From NCBI RefSeq assembly GCF_024169245.1, contig NZ_JALJWP010000001.1, positions 2,915,501-2,979,500 on the forward strand: a stretch of 64,000 bases of DNA, written 5' to 3'. This DNA is from Pseudomonas koreensis. Its GTDB lineage: Bacteria > Pseudomonadota > Gammaproteobacteria > Pseudomonadales > Pseudomonadaceae. Shown one piece after another: positions 27,101-34,677 of the stretch; position 1 is the first letter of the stretch; every line of letters starts with the position of its first letter. Under the pieces are notes generated by a model. It was not told the origin of the DNA, did not search any database, and saw only the letters and a list, made by a program, of their open reading frames with translations. The translations under genes and the position numbers were made by a program.

Positions 27101-28208
27101 CACTGGCGGTGGGACGTTCTACCTCATAAGAAAAAGTGACCTGGGTTTTCGCCAGCGTGCGCAGGTCGGCGTTGCTGAACGGGAATTCGTAGGTGTGGGG
27201 AAGGTTGTCGACCAATTGTGGCGCTGCGGGGAACTCAATGACGTCACCATTTTGAGCAGTGCCACGCAGGACTGGCTTGATCGTCTCGTTATGCTCGAAC
27301 TGCGGTGTTCTTGCGACGACTTGTAGCGTAATGCCCTTGTCACCGAGCTTGTCGAGGTCAACGGCATTGTTTTGCGCTTCCTTGACCAGTGGCGCGTTAC
27401 GCAGGTCAACGTTGAGTGATACCCGCAGGCGGGTTTCCTTGCACCAGTCCTCCGAGTAGTTGGACACAATGTCGCGGATTCTGAAGCTCACCGCCAGGCC
27501 TGAGTCGTCAGTATCACCCGCTTTTTCAATAGTTTCTTTTGTGATCCTGATCACGAACGGATTAGCGGCGGGATCGCGGATTTGCTCCGCGGTCAACGGG
27601 TCGGATTCCACATACACGCCACCCCAGCTCAGAACAGCGATATCTCCCACGGCAGCGTCGGGATAGGGCGGTTCAGCGCCTGCTGCAGCACGGATGACAA
27701 TGGGTACGCCTTCTTCAGCGATGTCGCCGTCGATGATGCCATTGACGATTTCCGGTGGGATGTACATGAACAGATTGGAATGACGGCCTTCCTCCGGGTC
27801 TGTGTCCTGGCCAGCGGGTATTTCGAGTTTGACGCGAAGTTTGACGGGCGGCGTTTGGGATTCCCACTCTTGATTGAGTCGTTTTACCCGGTAGGACAGG
27901 GTGTAGGCGCCTGTTGAAAGATGGCGTGGTGCGACAAACAAAGTGATGCGTTGACCGATGTCGGTGTCGTCGGAGATGACATATTCGTCAACGAGGCTAC
28001 CGTCGAGCAACAGTTCGCACCTGTCGCCCCTGCCCATCAATGACCAGGGATGGATATAAACCTGTAGTCCTTTGTCCGGATGTACGCCTCGCGCAGCTGC
28101 AGCATTTATCCCCCACTCACCATCTGGTAGTTGTGGAAGGGTACGATCCGGAATTTCCGGCTCAATCAAGCCTGATGTTGGAATTGCAAATGCGTGTTGG
28201 GCCAGCAT
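24180..28208 (-). CDS. Giant Ig-module protein with RCC1-like propeller tip
   Basis: 1342 residues from ATG 28208 (MLAQHAFAIP, SD GGGAG). The frame is open further upstream, but that extension overlaps ybaN and the promoter, and the N-terminus then aligns with the paralogues. Residues 1-860 are ~110-aa modules (GDRCELLLDGSLVDEYV..., VT.AYEIWRAETDTTSYSN). Residues about 925-1300 contain nine ~45-aa RCC1-type repeats, each with (V/I)V.WG.A..GG......I..(L/M)(T/D)D(I/V) and FAA(R/H)R..G. These probably form a propeller. No signal peptide. First gene of an operon with 24118-23210 and 23189-21582; the lux box lies about 66 nt upstream of the start. Confidence 0.82.
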   Translation of the reverse strand: MLAQHAFAIPTSGLIEPEIPDRTLPQLPDGEWGINAAAARGVHPDKGLQVYIHPWSLMGRGDRCELLLDGSLVDEYVISDDTDIGQRITLFVAPRHLSTGAYTLSYRVKRLNQEWESQTPPVKLRVKLEIPAGQDTDPEEGRHSNLFMYIPPEIVNGIIDGDIAEEGVPIVIRAAAGAEPPYPDAAVGDIAVLSWGGVYVESDPLTAEQIRDPAANPFVIRITKETIEKAGDTDDSGLAVSFRIRDIVSNYSEDWCKETRLRVSLNVDLRNAPLVKEAQNNAVDLDKLGDKGITLQVVARTPQFEHNETIKPVLRGTAQNGDVIEFPAAPQLVDNLPHTYEFPFSNADLRTLAKTQVTFSYEVERPTASDTFHSKRQFVRIDGEPLQLAAPLADDMENGALDPDLAFTRIRIPHDPVIEVGMGIAVQWIGIRPNGSTYNPLFEPYLPDRVEVEDKNGFTVTVEGKHLKTIEGGTLTLAYKLLIAEGDSIISRLSRSTAPLNVGEPRFELDAPLVLGVKDGALEPADLPNGESRLTAPRPTGTPSKDKDEVTYRWEGEVSGKTQDMIRLNGLSANRDVNFNLRADFITKHIEPNRDKKVTVAYEIWRAETDTTSYSNPLTFVVGQAQQELLDPAKVREAIDNILDPANAPNGATVVIPANRPENAGDHFYMKWATIDDEFEDDKSVSGNNQGKDVEFPIDREKVLASLNKAVIVSYRVDLFEGGSATGEDYDLKVEAQEFKLPVATFREATGAQKDQLNPDDVYPNGATVVIAASAQLKTDDEITVTVAGKTTTPHPHTVLSTEADKELTSIKIPHSRINAEEGGEIALSYTVKRAAGSSDGPSDPTVYDVRKVIGSGTLKVLGARYNRSTYRASSATRILSAFNANTGQPLVAEWKYPSGSQWSSGTTWRDTAPHEPLQVRTADDLVTLNPANIIGNGIDTTVTGLAAFVAHRDVGDVVGWGNAAYGANIPSTIITMDDIVEVSCSRSAYAARRANSAVVAWGTAAEGASMIGIDPLNFKQVVGNATAFAGLKTTGRIVAWGTATDGGTLPEAIGNLTDVVSITAAGQAFAAHRATGQLVAWGLAANGGEIPTDIGGFTDINALLGSYGAFAGHRANGRIVGWGHATYGGAVPADIAAMTDIIELSCANAQAFTARRGSGQVVAWGTAEYGGTIDPLIGGLTDIVEVSSTWRAFAARRGNGHVVAWGRPAEGGEVPAGIAALDDIVQVCGSSMAFAALRSNGTVVAWGDATVGGDTSTVVDQLTQVQALYDNTHGFTALTADGRVVTWGNADGGGDSSAVQDRLRGKVSHLANPVSRGLALKAQRWLEVNTGPSTQTEKSSR

Positions 28209-28247
28209 GGCGAAAACTCCCGTCCGAGCATTGAGCGACAGGGATGA

Positions 28248-28311
28248 GTTAACGCTTATGGCACAATTATGGACACTGTCAGATCTGACAGGTAAGGGCT
28301 GTTTTCCGACG
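28248..28311 (-). promoter_or_regulatory. Lux-box promoter of RCC1-tip operon
   Basis: Perfect 16-bp palindrome CTGTCAGATCTGACAG at 28276-28291. GTTAAC (28253-28248) lies exactly 20 nt beyond the 20-mer box on the transcribed side, and CGTCGG (28311-28306) begins 18 nt upstream. The spacing is identical to the gene A and B promoters although the intervening bases differ, which argues for selection. Confidence 0.82.
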
Positions 28312-28333
28312 AACGGTAGTTGTGGTTTGTCAC

Positions 28334-28729
28334 TCAGGATCTGCGCAACGTCTTCTGCCGCAAAATATAAACCGTCACCAATACCGCACTGGTCAACATG
28401 AAACCTCGCGCCCAAACCAGCGGCACGAGATAACAGGAAAACAGAATGCTCGCCCACATCAGCCCGATCGCGTAGACCTTGCCTTTGAGTGGAATGCCAT
28501 TGCCTTCGAGGTAGTCGCGGATCCATGGCCCCAGGCGAGGATGCTCGACCAGCCAGCGATAGAAGCGCGGAGAGCTGCGCGCGAAGCACGCCGCAGCGAG
28601 GAGGAGGAAGGGGGTGGTGGGCAGGACCGGCAGGAAGATGCCGATCACCCCCAATGCCACGCTGAGCCAGCCGATGGCCAGCAGCACGTAGCGCAACATC
28701 AGGGAGCGGTTGCCTATGGGGTTGTCCAT
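28334..28729 (-). CDS. ybaN: YbaN-family (DUF454) inner-membrane protein
   Basis: 131 residues from ATG 28729 (MDNPIGNRSLML). There are three hydrophobic segments (YVLLAIGWLSVALGVIGIFL near residue 15, IGLMWASILFSCYLVPLVWA, and FMLTSAVLVTVYIL). The diagnostic DUF454 motif LPTTPFLLLAAACFARSSPRF follows the first segment. Normal length for the family. It lies 10 nt downstream of the YecA-family gene, so probably co-transcribed. The molecular function of the family is not known to me. A frame running antiparallel into the giant gene's upstream region ends the accessory island here. Confidence 0.88.
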   Translation of the reverse strand: MDNPIGNRSLMLRYVLLAIGWLSVALGVIGIFLPVLPTTPFLLLAAACFARSSPRFYRWLVEHPRLGPWIRDYLEGNGIPLKGKVYAIGLMWASILFSCYLVPLVWARGFMLTSAVLVTVYILRQKTLRRS

Positions 28730-28739
28730 AGGCCGGATC

Positions 28740-29327
28740 TTAGTGGTGACGAGGCTTGAGGATCGCCGGTTTTTCATCGGGGGCCTGGCACAGCAGGTAC
28801 AGCGCGGTCAGGGCTTCCGGGATCTGCACGATCATGTCGTCCATCAGATTGGCGTCCTTGGCGATGTCTTCGAACTCCGGTTGTTCGTCGAACAGGCCGG
28901 AGCCGACCATGATCGGCAGGAGCATTTCGCTGACTTCTTCTTCGGCGGTTTCGAACCAGGCCGCTTCGCGCAGGAACACCCCTTCCATGAAGCCGATGCA
29001 CCAGCCGCGCAGTTCGGAATCGTCCGGCTCTTCGCCCAGATCCAGTTCGCAAGGCAGTTCGAATTCTTCATCCGAGGCCAGTTGACGAGCAATGTGCGCT
29101 TTCAGGCCGATCAGCGTGGCTTCGATTTCGGCACGCTGGGCTTCGTCGCTGTAATGCGGCTCTTCGGCGAACAGCGCGTCGATCCACTCGCGCTCCGGAA
29201 CGTCTTCGGAGCAGATCGACAGCGCGGTCAGGTAACCGTGGGCGGCGACGTAATCCAGCGCCTCTTCGTGCAGCTCGTCGGCGTCGAGGAAGACTTGCAG
29301 GCGGGTCAGTTGCTCAGCGAAGGACAT
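28740..29327 (-). CDS. YecA/YgfB (UPF0149) family protein
   Basis: 195 residues from ATG 29327 (MSFAEQLTRLQVFL, SD AGGTAG). Acidic and helical, with the family's LHG(Y/F)LTA-like stretch (VAAHGYLTALSI) and the WC.GFMEG motif (RGWCIGFMEGVFLR) near residue 115. No C-terminal SEC-C metal-binding motif is present; the protein ends ...LKPRHH, so it is the short type. Cytoplasmic; exact role unknown. Followed by ybaN on the same strand. Confidence 0.82.
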   Translation of the reverse strand: MSFAEQLTRLQVFLDADELHEEALDYVAAHGYLTALSICSEDVPEREWIDALFAEEPHYSDEAQRAEIEATLIGLKAHIARQLASDEEFELPCELDLGEEPDDSELRGWCIGFMEGVFLREAAWFETAEEEVSEMLLPIMVGSGLFDEQPEFEDIAKDANLMDDMIVQIPEALTALYLLCQAPDEKPAILKPRHH

Positions 29328-29441
29328 TACGGGGCTACCTTGGGGAATAAACAATGCGGGAATTCTAGGCCTTCTTGCGCGCTCTAGCCAGCCGCTTGGC
29401 AGATTTGCCCGAATTACCGGCCTTGCTGGAAAGATGAATAA

Positions 29442-29536
29442 CCCTGTGGGAGCGAGCCTGCTCGCGAAGGCGGTGTATCAGGCACTTTTGCATCGACTGA
29501 CAGGTCGCTTTCGCGAGCAGGCTCGCTCCCACAGGG
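29442..29536. repeat. REP doublet (inverted pair)
   Basis: CCCTGTGGGAGCGAGCCTGC facing its inverse, with a 40-nt centre; potential long hairpin between the YecA-family gene and recQ. Confidence 0.88.
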
Positions 29537-29733
29537 TTTTGTGTGTGGCAGGTTTATCAGGTGTCTTCTCAGCGGCACCCTCTGCGGCGAAGGCCTCGGG
29601 TATACTGCCGCGTTTTGCGATCCCTGCCGGCGCTGCGCTGGTCATGCAATGTGTTCTTACGTTTTGTTTAAGCAGCCGAGGCTGCTCTGAACCAGCCTGA
29701 GCAGGGATGTATCGGTAGATTTTTGGAGTTTTT

Positions 29734-31863
29734 ATGCTCGAACAGGCTCAACGCGTCCTCAAGGACATCTTCGGCTACGACAGTTTCCGTGGCCGTCAGG
29801 GTGCGATCATTGAGCGCGTGGCCAGCGGCGGTGATGCGCTGGTGCTGATGCCTACCGGTGGCGGCAAGTCGTTGTGCTTCCAGGTGCCGGCACTGTTGCG
29901 CGAGGGCCTGGCGGTGGTCGTTTCGCCGTTGATCGCGCTGATGGACGATCAGGTCGCCACCCTCGAAGAGCTGGGCGTGGCTGCCGCTGCACTGAACTCC
30001 ACGCTGAGCGCCGAGCAGCAGCGCGATCTTGCCGTGCGGATCAAGCGCGGCGAAGTGAAAATGCTCTACCTGGCACCCGAGCGTCTGGTTCAGCCGCGCA
30101 TGCTGGCATTCCTGCAAAGCCTGGAAATCGCCCTGTTCGCCATCGACGAAGCGCATTGCGTGTCGCAATGGGGCCACGACTTCCGCCGCGAATACCTGCA
30201 ACTGGGTCAATTGGCAGAACTGTTCCCCAACGTTCCGCGCATCGCTCTCACCGCGACCGCCGACAAGCGCACCCGTGAAGAAATCGTCGATCGCCTGCAC
30301 CTGCAAAACGCCGAGCGCTTCCTGTCGAGCTTCGACCGTCCGAACATTTTCTACCGCATCGTCCCGAAAGAGCAGCCGCGCAAGCAGTTGCTGGCGTTCC
30401 TCGCCGAACGGCGCAGCGATGCCGGCATCGTTTACTGCCTGTCGCGCAAGAAAGTTGAAGAAGTCGCGGCGTTCCTCAGTGAGCAGGGCTTCCCGGCGCT
30501 GCCGTATCACGCCGGTCTGCCCAACGATCTGCGCGCCTATCACCAGAAACGCTTCCTCAACGAGGAAGGCCTGATCATGGTTGCCACGGTGGCGTTCGGC
30601 ATGGGCATCGACAAGCCCAACGTACGCTTCGTCGCGCACCTCGATCTGCCCAAATCTCTCGAGGCGTATTACCAGGAAACCGGACGCGGCGGCCGTGACG
30701 GGCTGCCGGCGGATGCGTGGATGGCCTACGGTCTGCAAGACGTGGTGATGCTCAAGCAGATGCTGCAGAACTCCGAAGGCGACGAGCGGCACAAGCGTCT
30801 GGAGCAGCACAAGCTCGACGCCATGCTCTCGTTGTGCGAAGAAACCCGCTGCCGTCGGCAGGCACTGCTGGCCTATTTCGATGAAGACATGCCCGAACCG
30901 TGCGGCCATTGCGATAACTGTGTCGACGGTGTGCAGACCTGGGACGCGACGGAGCCGGCGCGCCAGGCCTTGTCGGCGATTTTCCGCACCGGTCAGCGTT
31001 ACGGCGTCGGCCATCTGGTCGACGTGTTGCTGGGCAAGGACAACGAAAAAGTGCGCAGCTTCGGCCATCAGCACCTGTCGGTGTTCGGCGTGGGCAAGGC
31101 GTTGAGCGAGAGCGAGTGGCGCTCGCTGTTCCGCCAGTTGGTCGCGCGTGGGTTGGCCGATGTCGATCACGAAGGTTATGGCGGTCTGCGCTTGAACGAC
31201 AGTTGCCGCCCACTGCTCAAGGGCGAAGTGAAACTGGAACTGCGCCGCGACCTGAAACCGCAGGTCACCGCCAAAACCGGCAGCAAGAGCCAGGCCAGCC
31301 AGCTGGTGCGCGGCGAGGAACGCGAACAGTGGGAAGCCTTGCGCGCACTGCGCCGCAAGCTTGCCGAAGAACATGGCGTGCCGCCGTACGTCATCTTTCC
31401 CGACTCGACGCTTTTGGAAATGCTGCGCAGCCAGCCGACTTCGCTGGCGGAAATGGCCCGGGTCAGCGGCGTCGGCGCGCGCAAGCTGGAACGCTACGGC
31501 GAAGCCTTCCTCGAAGTGCTCGGCGGCGAGGCCGAGGCGCCGAAGGTGGTGGCCGATGTCCGTCACGAGCTGATCACCCTGGCCCGCGCCGGCATGACCC
31601 CGCTGCAGATCGCCGGGCAGTTGCAGTGCTCGGAGAAGAACGTCTACGCCATGCTCGCCGAAGCCATCGGCAAGCAGCAATTGTCGCTGGAGCAGGCGCT
31701 GGACTTGCCTGAGGAATTGATGAGCGAAGTGCAGGACGCATTTCTCGACGGCGAAGGCGAGTTGCCGTCCGTCGCCGAAGTGGCCGAGTTATTTGCCGGG
31801 CGTGTCCCGGAAGGCGTGCTGTATTGCGTGCGGGCGGCGTTGCAGTCTGAATTCGAGATGTAA
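29734..31863 (+). CDS. recQ: ATP-dependent DNA helicase RecQ
   Basis: 709 residues. Walker A TGGGKS (41-46), DEAH box (138-141), helicase C domain with the [10 protein letters not shown] motif (about 310-320), RecQ zinc-binding cysteines (CEETRC...CGHCDNC, about 369-397), winged-helix RQC region, and an HRDC domain (about 520-600). The ~105 residues after HRDC include a helix-turn-helix-like stretch ([20 protein letters not shown]), so the protein is longer than the ~610-residue E. coli enzyme. By family knowledge it is a 3'-5' helicase acting in RecF recombination and fork repair. SD GGAG lies 5 nt before ATG; a TATACT -10-like hexamer lies at about 29599. Confidence 0.96.
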   Translation: MLEQAQRVLKDIFGYDSFRGRQGAIIERVASGGDALVLMPTGGGKSLCFQVPALLREGLAVVVSPLIALMDDQVATLEELGVAAAALNSTLSAEQQRDLAVRIKRGEVKMLYLAPERLVQPRMLAFLQSLEIALFAIDEAHCVSQWGHDFRREYLQLGQLAELFPNVPRIALTATADKRTREEIVDRLHLQNAERFLSSFDRPNIFYRIVPKEQPRKQLLAFLAERRSDAGIVYCLSRKKVEEVAAFLSEQGFPALPYHAGLPNDLRAYHQKRFLNEEGLIMVATVAFGMGIDKPNVRFVAHLDLPKSLEAYYQETGRGGRDGLPADAWMAYGLQDVVMLKQMLQNSEGDERHKRLEQHKLDAMLSLCEETRCRRQALLAYFDEDMPEPCGHCDNCVDGVQTWDATEPARQALSAIFRTGQRYGVGHLVDVLLGKDNEKVRSFGHQHLSVFGVGKALSESEWRSLFRQLVARGLADVDHEGYGGLRLNDSCRPLLKGEVKLELRRDLKPQVTAKTGSKSQASQLVRGEEREQWEALRALRRKLAEEHGVPPYVIFPDSTLLEMLRSQPTSLAEMARVSGVGARKLERYGEAFLEVLGGEAEAPKVVADVRHELITLARAGMTPLQIAGQLQCSEKNVYAMLAEAIGKQQLSLEQALDLPEELMSEVQDAFLDGEGELPSVAEVAELFAGRVPEGVLYCVRAALQSEFEM

Positions 31864-31873
31864 TCTGGCCCGT

Positions 31874-32070
31874 CCCCTCATCGGAACGCCGCCCGCCCAT
31901 CCCTCTTCCAGAGGGAGAGGGGGCCGATCACGGTGTCTGGCGCCATACGTCGACCTGCAAGAACGAGTCGATTACGGATTCAGCGAGCGCTGTCAGGTCG
32001 ACGAATCTTCAAAGCATCCCCCAATCAGTTCCCTCTCCCTCTGGGAGAGGTTTAGGTGAGGGGCTTTTGA
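31874..32070. repeat. Pair of CCCTCTCCC-type repeats, gene-free
   Basis: TCCCTCTTCCAGAGGGAGAG near 31900 and TTCCCTCTCCCTCTGGGAGA near 32030, bordered by CCCCTCATCGG and GGTGAGGGGC: two inverted-repeat units in the 322-nt gap between recQ and the MarR gene. They may terminate recQ. Confidence 0.7.
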
Positions 32071-32139
32071 TCTTCACGCAGTTGTAACGATTCAGTACAG
32101 AGCGACTCTTGCCTATAACTGCCACCCATGCTTAGCTGA

Positions 32140-32150
32140 CTAATAATTAG
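32140..32150. promoter_or_regulatory. Candidate autoregulatory operator of MarR gene
   Basis: CTAATAATTAG near-palindrome in an AT-rich patch 35 nt before the MarR-family start. Placement and composition suit MarR/SlyA operators, but only one copy is seen. Confidence 0.35.
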
Positions 32151-32185
32151 ATTTCCCGTATTTTCAGTCTAACCGTGAGTGTTTT

Positions 32186-32620
32186 ATGCCGTTAACCGAT
32201 CAACATCGCTTTGGTATGCAACTGGCCCAGATGTCCCGTGGCTGGCGTGCCGAACTGGATCGTCGTCTCGCCGGGCTGGGCCTGTCGCAGGCGCGCTGGC
32301 TGGTATTGCTGCATCTGGCGCGCTTCGAGGAGGCGCCGACCCAACGCGAACTGGCGCAGAGTGTCGGCGTCGAAGGCCCGACTCTGGCGCGCTTGCTCGA
32401 TAGTCTGGAAAACCAGGGACTGGTGCAACGCCAGTCAGTGATGGAAGACCGCCGGGCGAAAAAAATCGTTCTCTGCGCACCTGCGCTGCCGCTGATCGAA
32501 CAAATCGAAACCATTGCCACACAACTGCGCCACGAATTGTTCGAAGGTGTCGACGAGGCGGATTTGAAGGTGTGCATGCGCGTTCACGGGCACATTCTGG
32601 CCAATCTGGAAAAATCTTGA
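32186..32620 (+). CDS. MarR/SlyA-family transcriptional regulator
   Basis: 144 residues with the MarR winged helix: LSQARWLVLLHLAR (about 32-45), recognition region TQRELAQSVGVEGPTLARLL (about 53-72), and the wing with conserved DRRAKK (about 90-95). It is close to the SlyA subgroup in length and pattern. By family knowledge a homodimer that binds short AT-rich palindromes, often near its own promoter. It stands alone between recQ and the fimV-like gene. Which ligand it senses cannot be read from the sequence. Confidence 0.9.
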   Translation: MPLTDQHRFGMQLAQMSRGWRAELDRRLAGLGLSQARWLVLLHLARFEEAPTQRELAQSVGVEGPTLARLLDSLENQGLVQRQSVMEDRRAKKIVLCAPALPLIEQIETIATQLRHELFEGVDEADLKVCMRVHGHILANLEKS

Positions 32621-32644
32621 GGCACATCCCGACGGCGATTTTTT

Positions 32645-32673
32645 GAGAGATCGCTCTGAGCCGACTATAAGAA
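32645..32673 (+). promoter_or_regulatory. Sigma70-type promoter for fimV-like gene
   Basis: TTGAGA (32645-32650), 17-nt spacer, TATAAG (32668-32673), about 75 nt before the fimV-like start. Confidence 0.55.
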
Positions 32674-32747
32674 CTACTGGGCAATATCGTGTTCGTAACG
32701 GATGTGCGAACGCATAGAAACCGGTTTTGCTTATTTAAGGGATGCTC

Positions 32748-34547
32748 ATGCTCGCAAGTCGGCACATGCTGCGCGGGGGCGCCAAATGGCTGCTCGCTGC
32801 CGGCGTATTCAGCTATTCGACCTGGTCGATGGCGTTGGGGTTGGGCGAAATCACTGTTCACTCAGCCCTCAATCAGCCGTTCAAGGCCGACATCGCACTG
32901 GTCGATGTCGGCACGTTGACGCAAAACGATCTCTCGGCCAGCCTGGCTTCGGCGGATGAATTCGGCCGGGCCGGCGTCGAGCGGGTGTTCTTTCTCAACG
33001 ACCTCAAGTTCACTCCGATCCTGCGTGGCAGCCGCCAGATGATCCGGGTGACGTCGGGCAAACCGGTCAACGAACCTTTCCTGAACTTCCTCGTGCAGCT
33101 CGATCAGCCCAACGGCCGACTGCTGCGCGAATACACGGTGCTGATCGACCCACCGGGTTCGCCGGGCATCGTGCCCGCCACCGACGAGCCGGATCCGCGC
33201 CCGCAATCCTCCGAGTTTCCAACCGTCGAACCGGTTACCGCACCGCCCCAGGCTGCCCAAGGCAAACGCACCGCCGCGCCTGTGCCGCCAATGCCAGCGG
33301 CACCTGCCAACGATGCGCAGGCCGAGCAACTGGCCGCCAGCGTGCTGCTGACTCAGCAGTTGCAAAAGACCCTCGACGAACAGAACCTCAGACTGCAAGA
33401 GCAACAAGTGCAAATAGCCGACGGCAAGAAGCAGATCGAAGATTTGCAAACCCGTCTGGCCGAAGTGCAGAAAGCACCGCCACCGCCCGTGGTCGCGCCG
33501 GTTCCGCCTGCTGTTTCAGCTCCGGTCGAGGCGACCGACGATGGCTTGAACTGGCCATTGCTCGGTGGACTGGTATTGCTGCTGGGCGCGCTGGCAGCGT
33601 TGCTCATACGCCGCCGTCAGCAACGTTCGACAGCAGATGGCACGCCGCTGCCGCTATTACCGGTGAGCGCTGAAGACGACGTCGATGAGCCCGAACTTCA
33701 ACAATCTGTCGGTTCGCACGCGGCCACCGATCATCGCGACGAACCCGGTGCCGGCGACGTGCTGGAGGCCGTGGGCATCTACTTGGCCTATGGCCGACTC
33801 AGCGAAGCGGCCGGGTTGCTGCGCGACGCCTTGCACAAGGAACCCGGGCGTACCGATATCGGTTTGCAACTTTTGGAAGTACTGGGACGGCAGGGCGACA
33901 GCGCCGCTTACGAACAGCAGGAAAACCATCTGCGTGCCCTCGGTGTTGATGACCGCGAACTGGTCGAAGCACGCGCTCGCCATCCGAAACTGGCGGGCGC
34001 AACACCGGCGGTGTTCGCGACGCCAGCTGCCCCCGAGCTGCCCGTGGCCACGGCAGCGACCGTCGCCGCGCCGCTCGCATCAACGCTCGGCTCTGCCGAA
34101 GACGATTTCGAATTGAATCTGGGTGAGCTGTCGATGGATTCAAATTGGGATCTCAACGACAGCCGCACCGGTTCCGCCGCGCCGCCGATCGATGATCCAG
34201 AGCTGGGCACAAGCCTGTCCGTGCTACCGGTCGACTTCGAATTGCCACAGGCTGCATCTGGCGAGGAAGCCGAGCTCGAATGGATTCCCGAACCCGACGC
34301 CCAGCCGCTGGACGACGACTTTCTCAATGAGTTCGGCGATTCCGAACCATCGCTGGTGTTGCAGCCTCTGGATCTGCAATTACCCGAGTCCGGCGAGACC
34401 GAGGCCGCCGGCAAGCTCGAACAGGCGCAAACCTGCATTGACGACGGCGACATCGACAGTGCGATCACGCTGCTCAATGAGTTGCTCAAGGAAGGGGATG
34501 AGCCGTTGAAGCAGACGGCAAGGACGTTGCTGGCGGGGATTCGCTGA
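32748..34547 (+). CDS. FimV-family inner-membrane protein (short form)
   Basis: 599 residues from ATG 32748, which is 6 nt after SD AAGGG; ATG 32742 is too close to it. Signal region (residues ~10-30), FimV N-terminal domain (ALGLGEITVHSALNQPFKAD near 30; Y.V.IDPPGSP near 145), Pro/Ala linker, coiled coil (about 200-245), one membrane helix (WPLLGGLVLLLGALAALLI, about 268-287), acidic cytoplasmic tail, and the FimV C-terminal TPR-like motif (KLEQAQTCIDDGDIDSAI). No LysM domain is obvious, and it is much shorter than the ~900-residue P. aeruginosa FimV. It may be a paralogue rather than the polar-landmark FimV itself. Confidence 0.85.
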   Translation: MLASRHMLRGGAKWLLAAGVFSYSTWSMALGLGEITVHSALNQPFKADIALVDVGTLTQNDLSASLASADEFGRAGVERVFFLNDLKFTPILRGSRQMIRVTSGKPVNEPFLNFLVQLDQPNGRLLREYTVLIDPPGSPGIVPATDEPDPRPQSSEFPTVEPVTAPPQAAQGKRTAAPVPPMPAAPANDAQAEQLAASVLLTQQLQKTLDEQNLRLQEQQVQIADGKKQIEDLQTRLAEVQKAPPPPVVAPVPPAVSAPVEATDDGLNWPLLGGLVLLLGALAALLIRRRQQRSTADGTPLPLLPVSAEDDVDEPELQQSVGSHAATDHRDEPGAGDVLEAVGIYLAYGRLSEAAGLLRDALHKEPGRTDIGLQLLEVLGRQGDSAAYEQQENHLRALGVDDRELVEARARHPKLAGATPAVFATPAAPELPVATAATVAAPLASTLGSAEDDFELNLGELSMDSNWDLNDSRTGSAAPPIDDPELGTSLSVLPVDFELPQAASGEEAELEWIPEPDAQPLDDDFLNEFGDSEPSLVLQPLDLQLPESGETEAAGKLEQAQTCIDDGDIDSAITLLNELLKEGDEPLKQTARTLLAGIR

Positions 34548-34578
34548 GCGCCGACGGATTTCGGGTTCATCCTGGACC

Positions 34579-34650
34579 GCTTTCGCGAGCAGGCTCGCTC
34601 CCACAAATGGAATGCGTTCTCCCTGTGGGAGCGAGCCTGCTCGCGAAGGC
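34579..34650. repeat. REP doublet (inverted pair)
   Basis: TTTCGCGAGCAGGCTCGCTC then GTGGGAGCGAGCCTGCTCGC, in tail-to-tail orientation between the convergent fimV-like and plpD genes. Confidence 0.88.
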
Positions 34651-34677
34651 GCCAGATCGGCCAACGCCGGTTTCAGG

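Noticed and set aside
12560..28208. Rhs/CDI-type toxin-immunity system
   Set aside because: The shared front and variable end look similar, but no RHS/YD repeats, no VENN or pretoxin motif, no toxin catalytic motif and no immunity-size gene after each tip were seen. The DUF6124-like genes are identical in both copies, unlike tip-specific immunity proteins.
28209..28589. N-terminal extension of the RCC1-tip giant protein to 28589
   Set aside because: It would overlap ybaN and the lux-type promoter. ATG 28208 has a Shine-Dalgarno and gives an N-terminus matching the paralogues.
29442..29536. CRISPR-like repeats
   Set aside because: The repeated units are inverted REP doublets scattered over the window, not regularly spaced direct repeats, and no cas gene is present.
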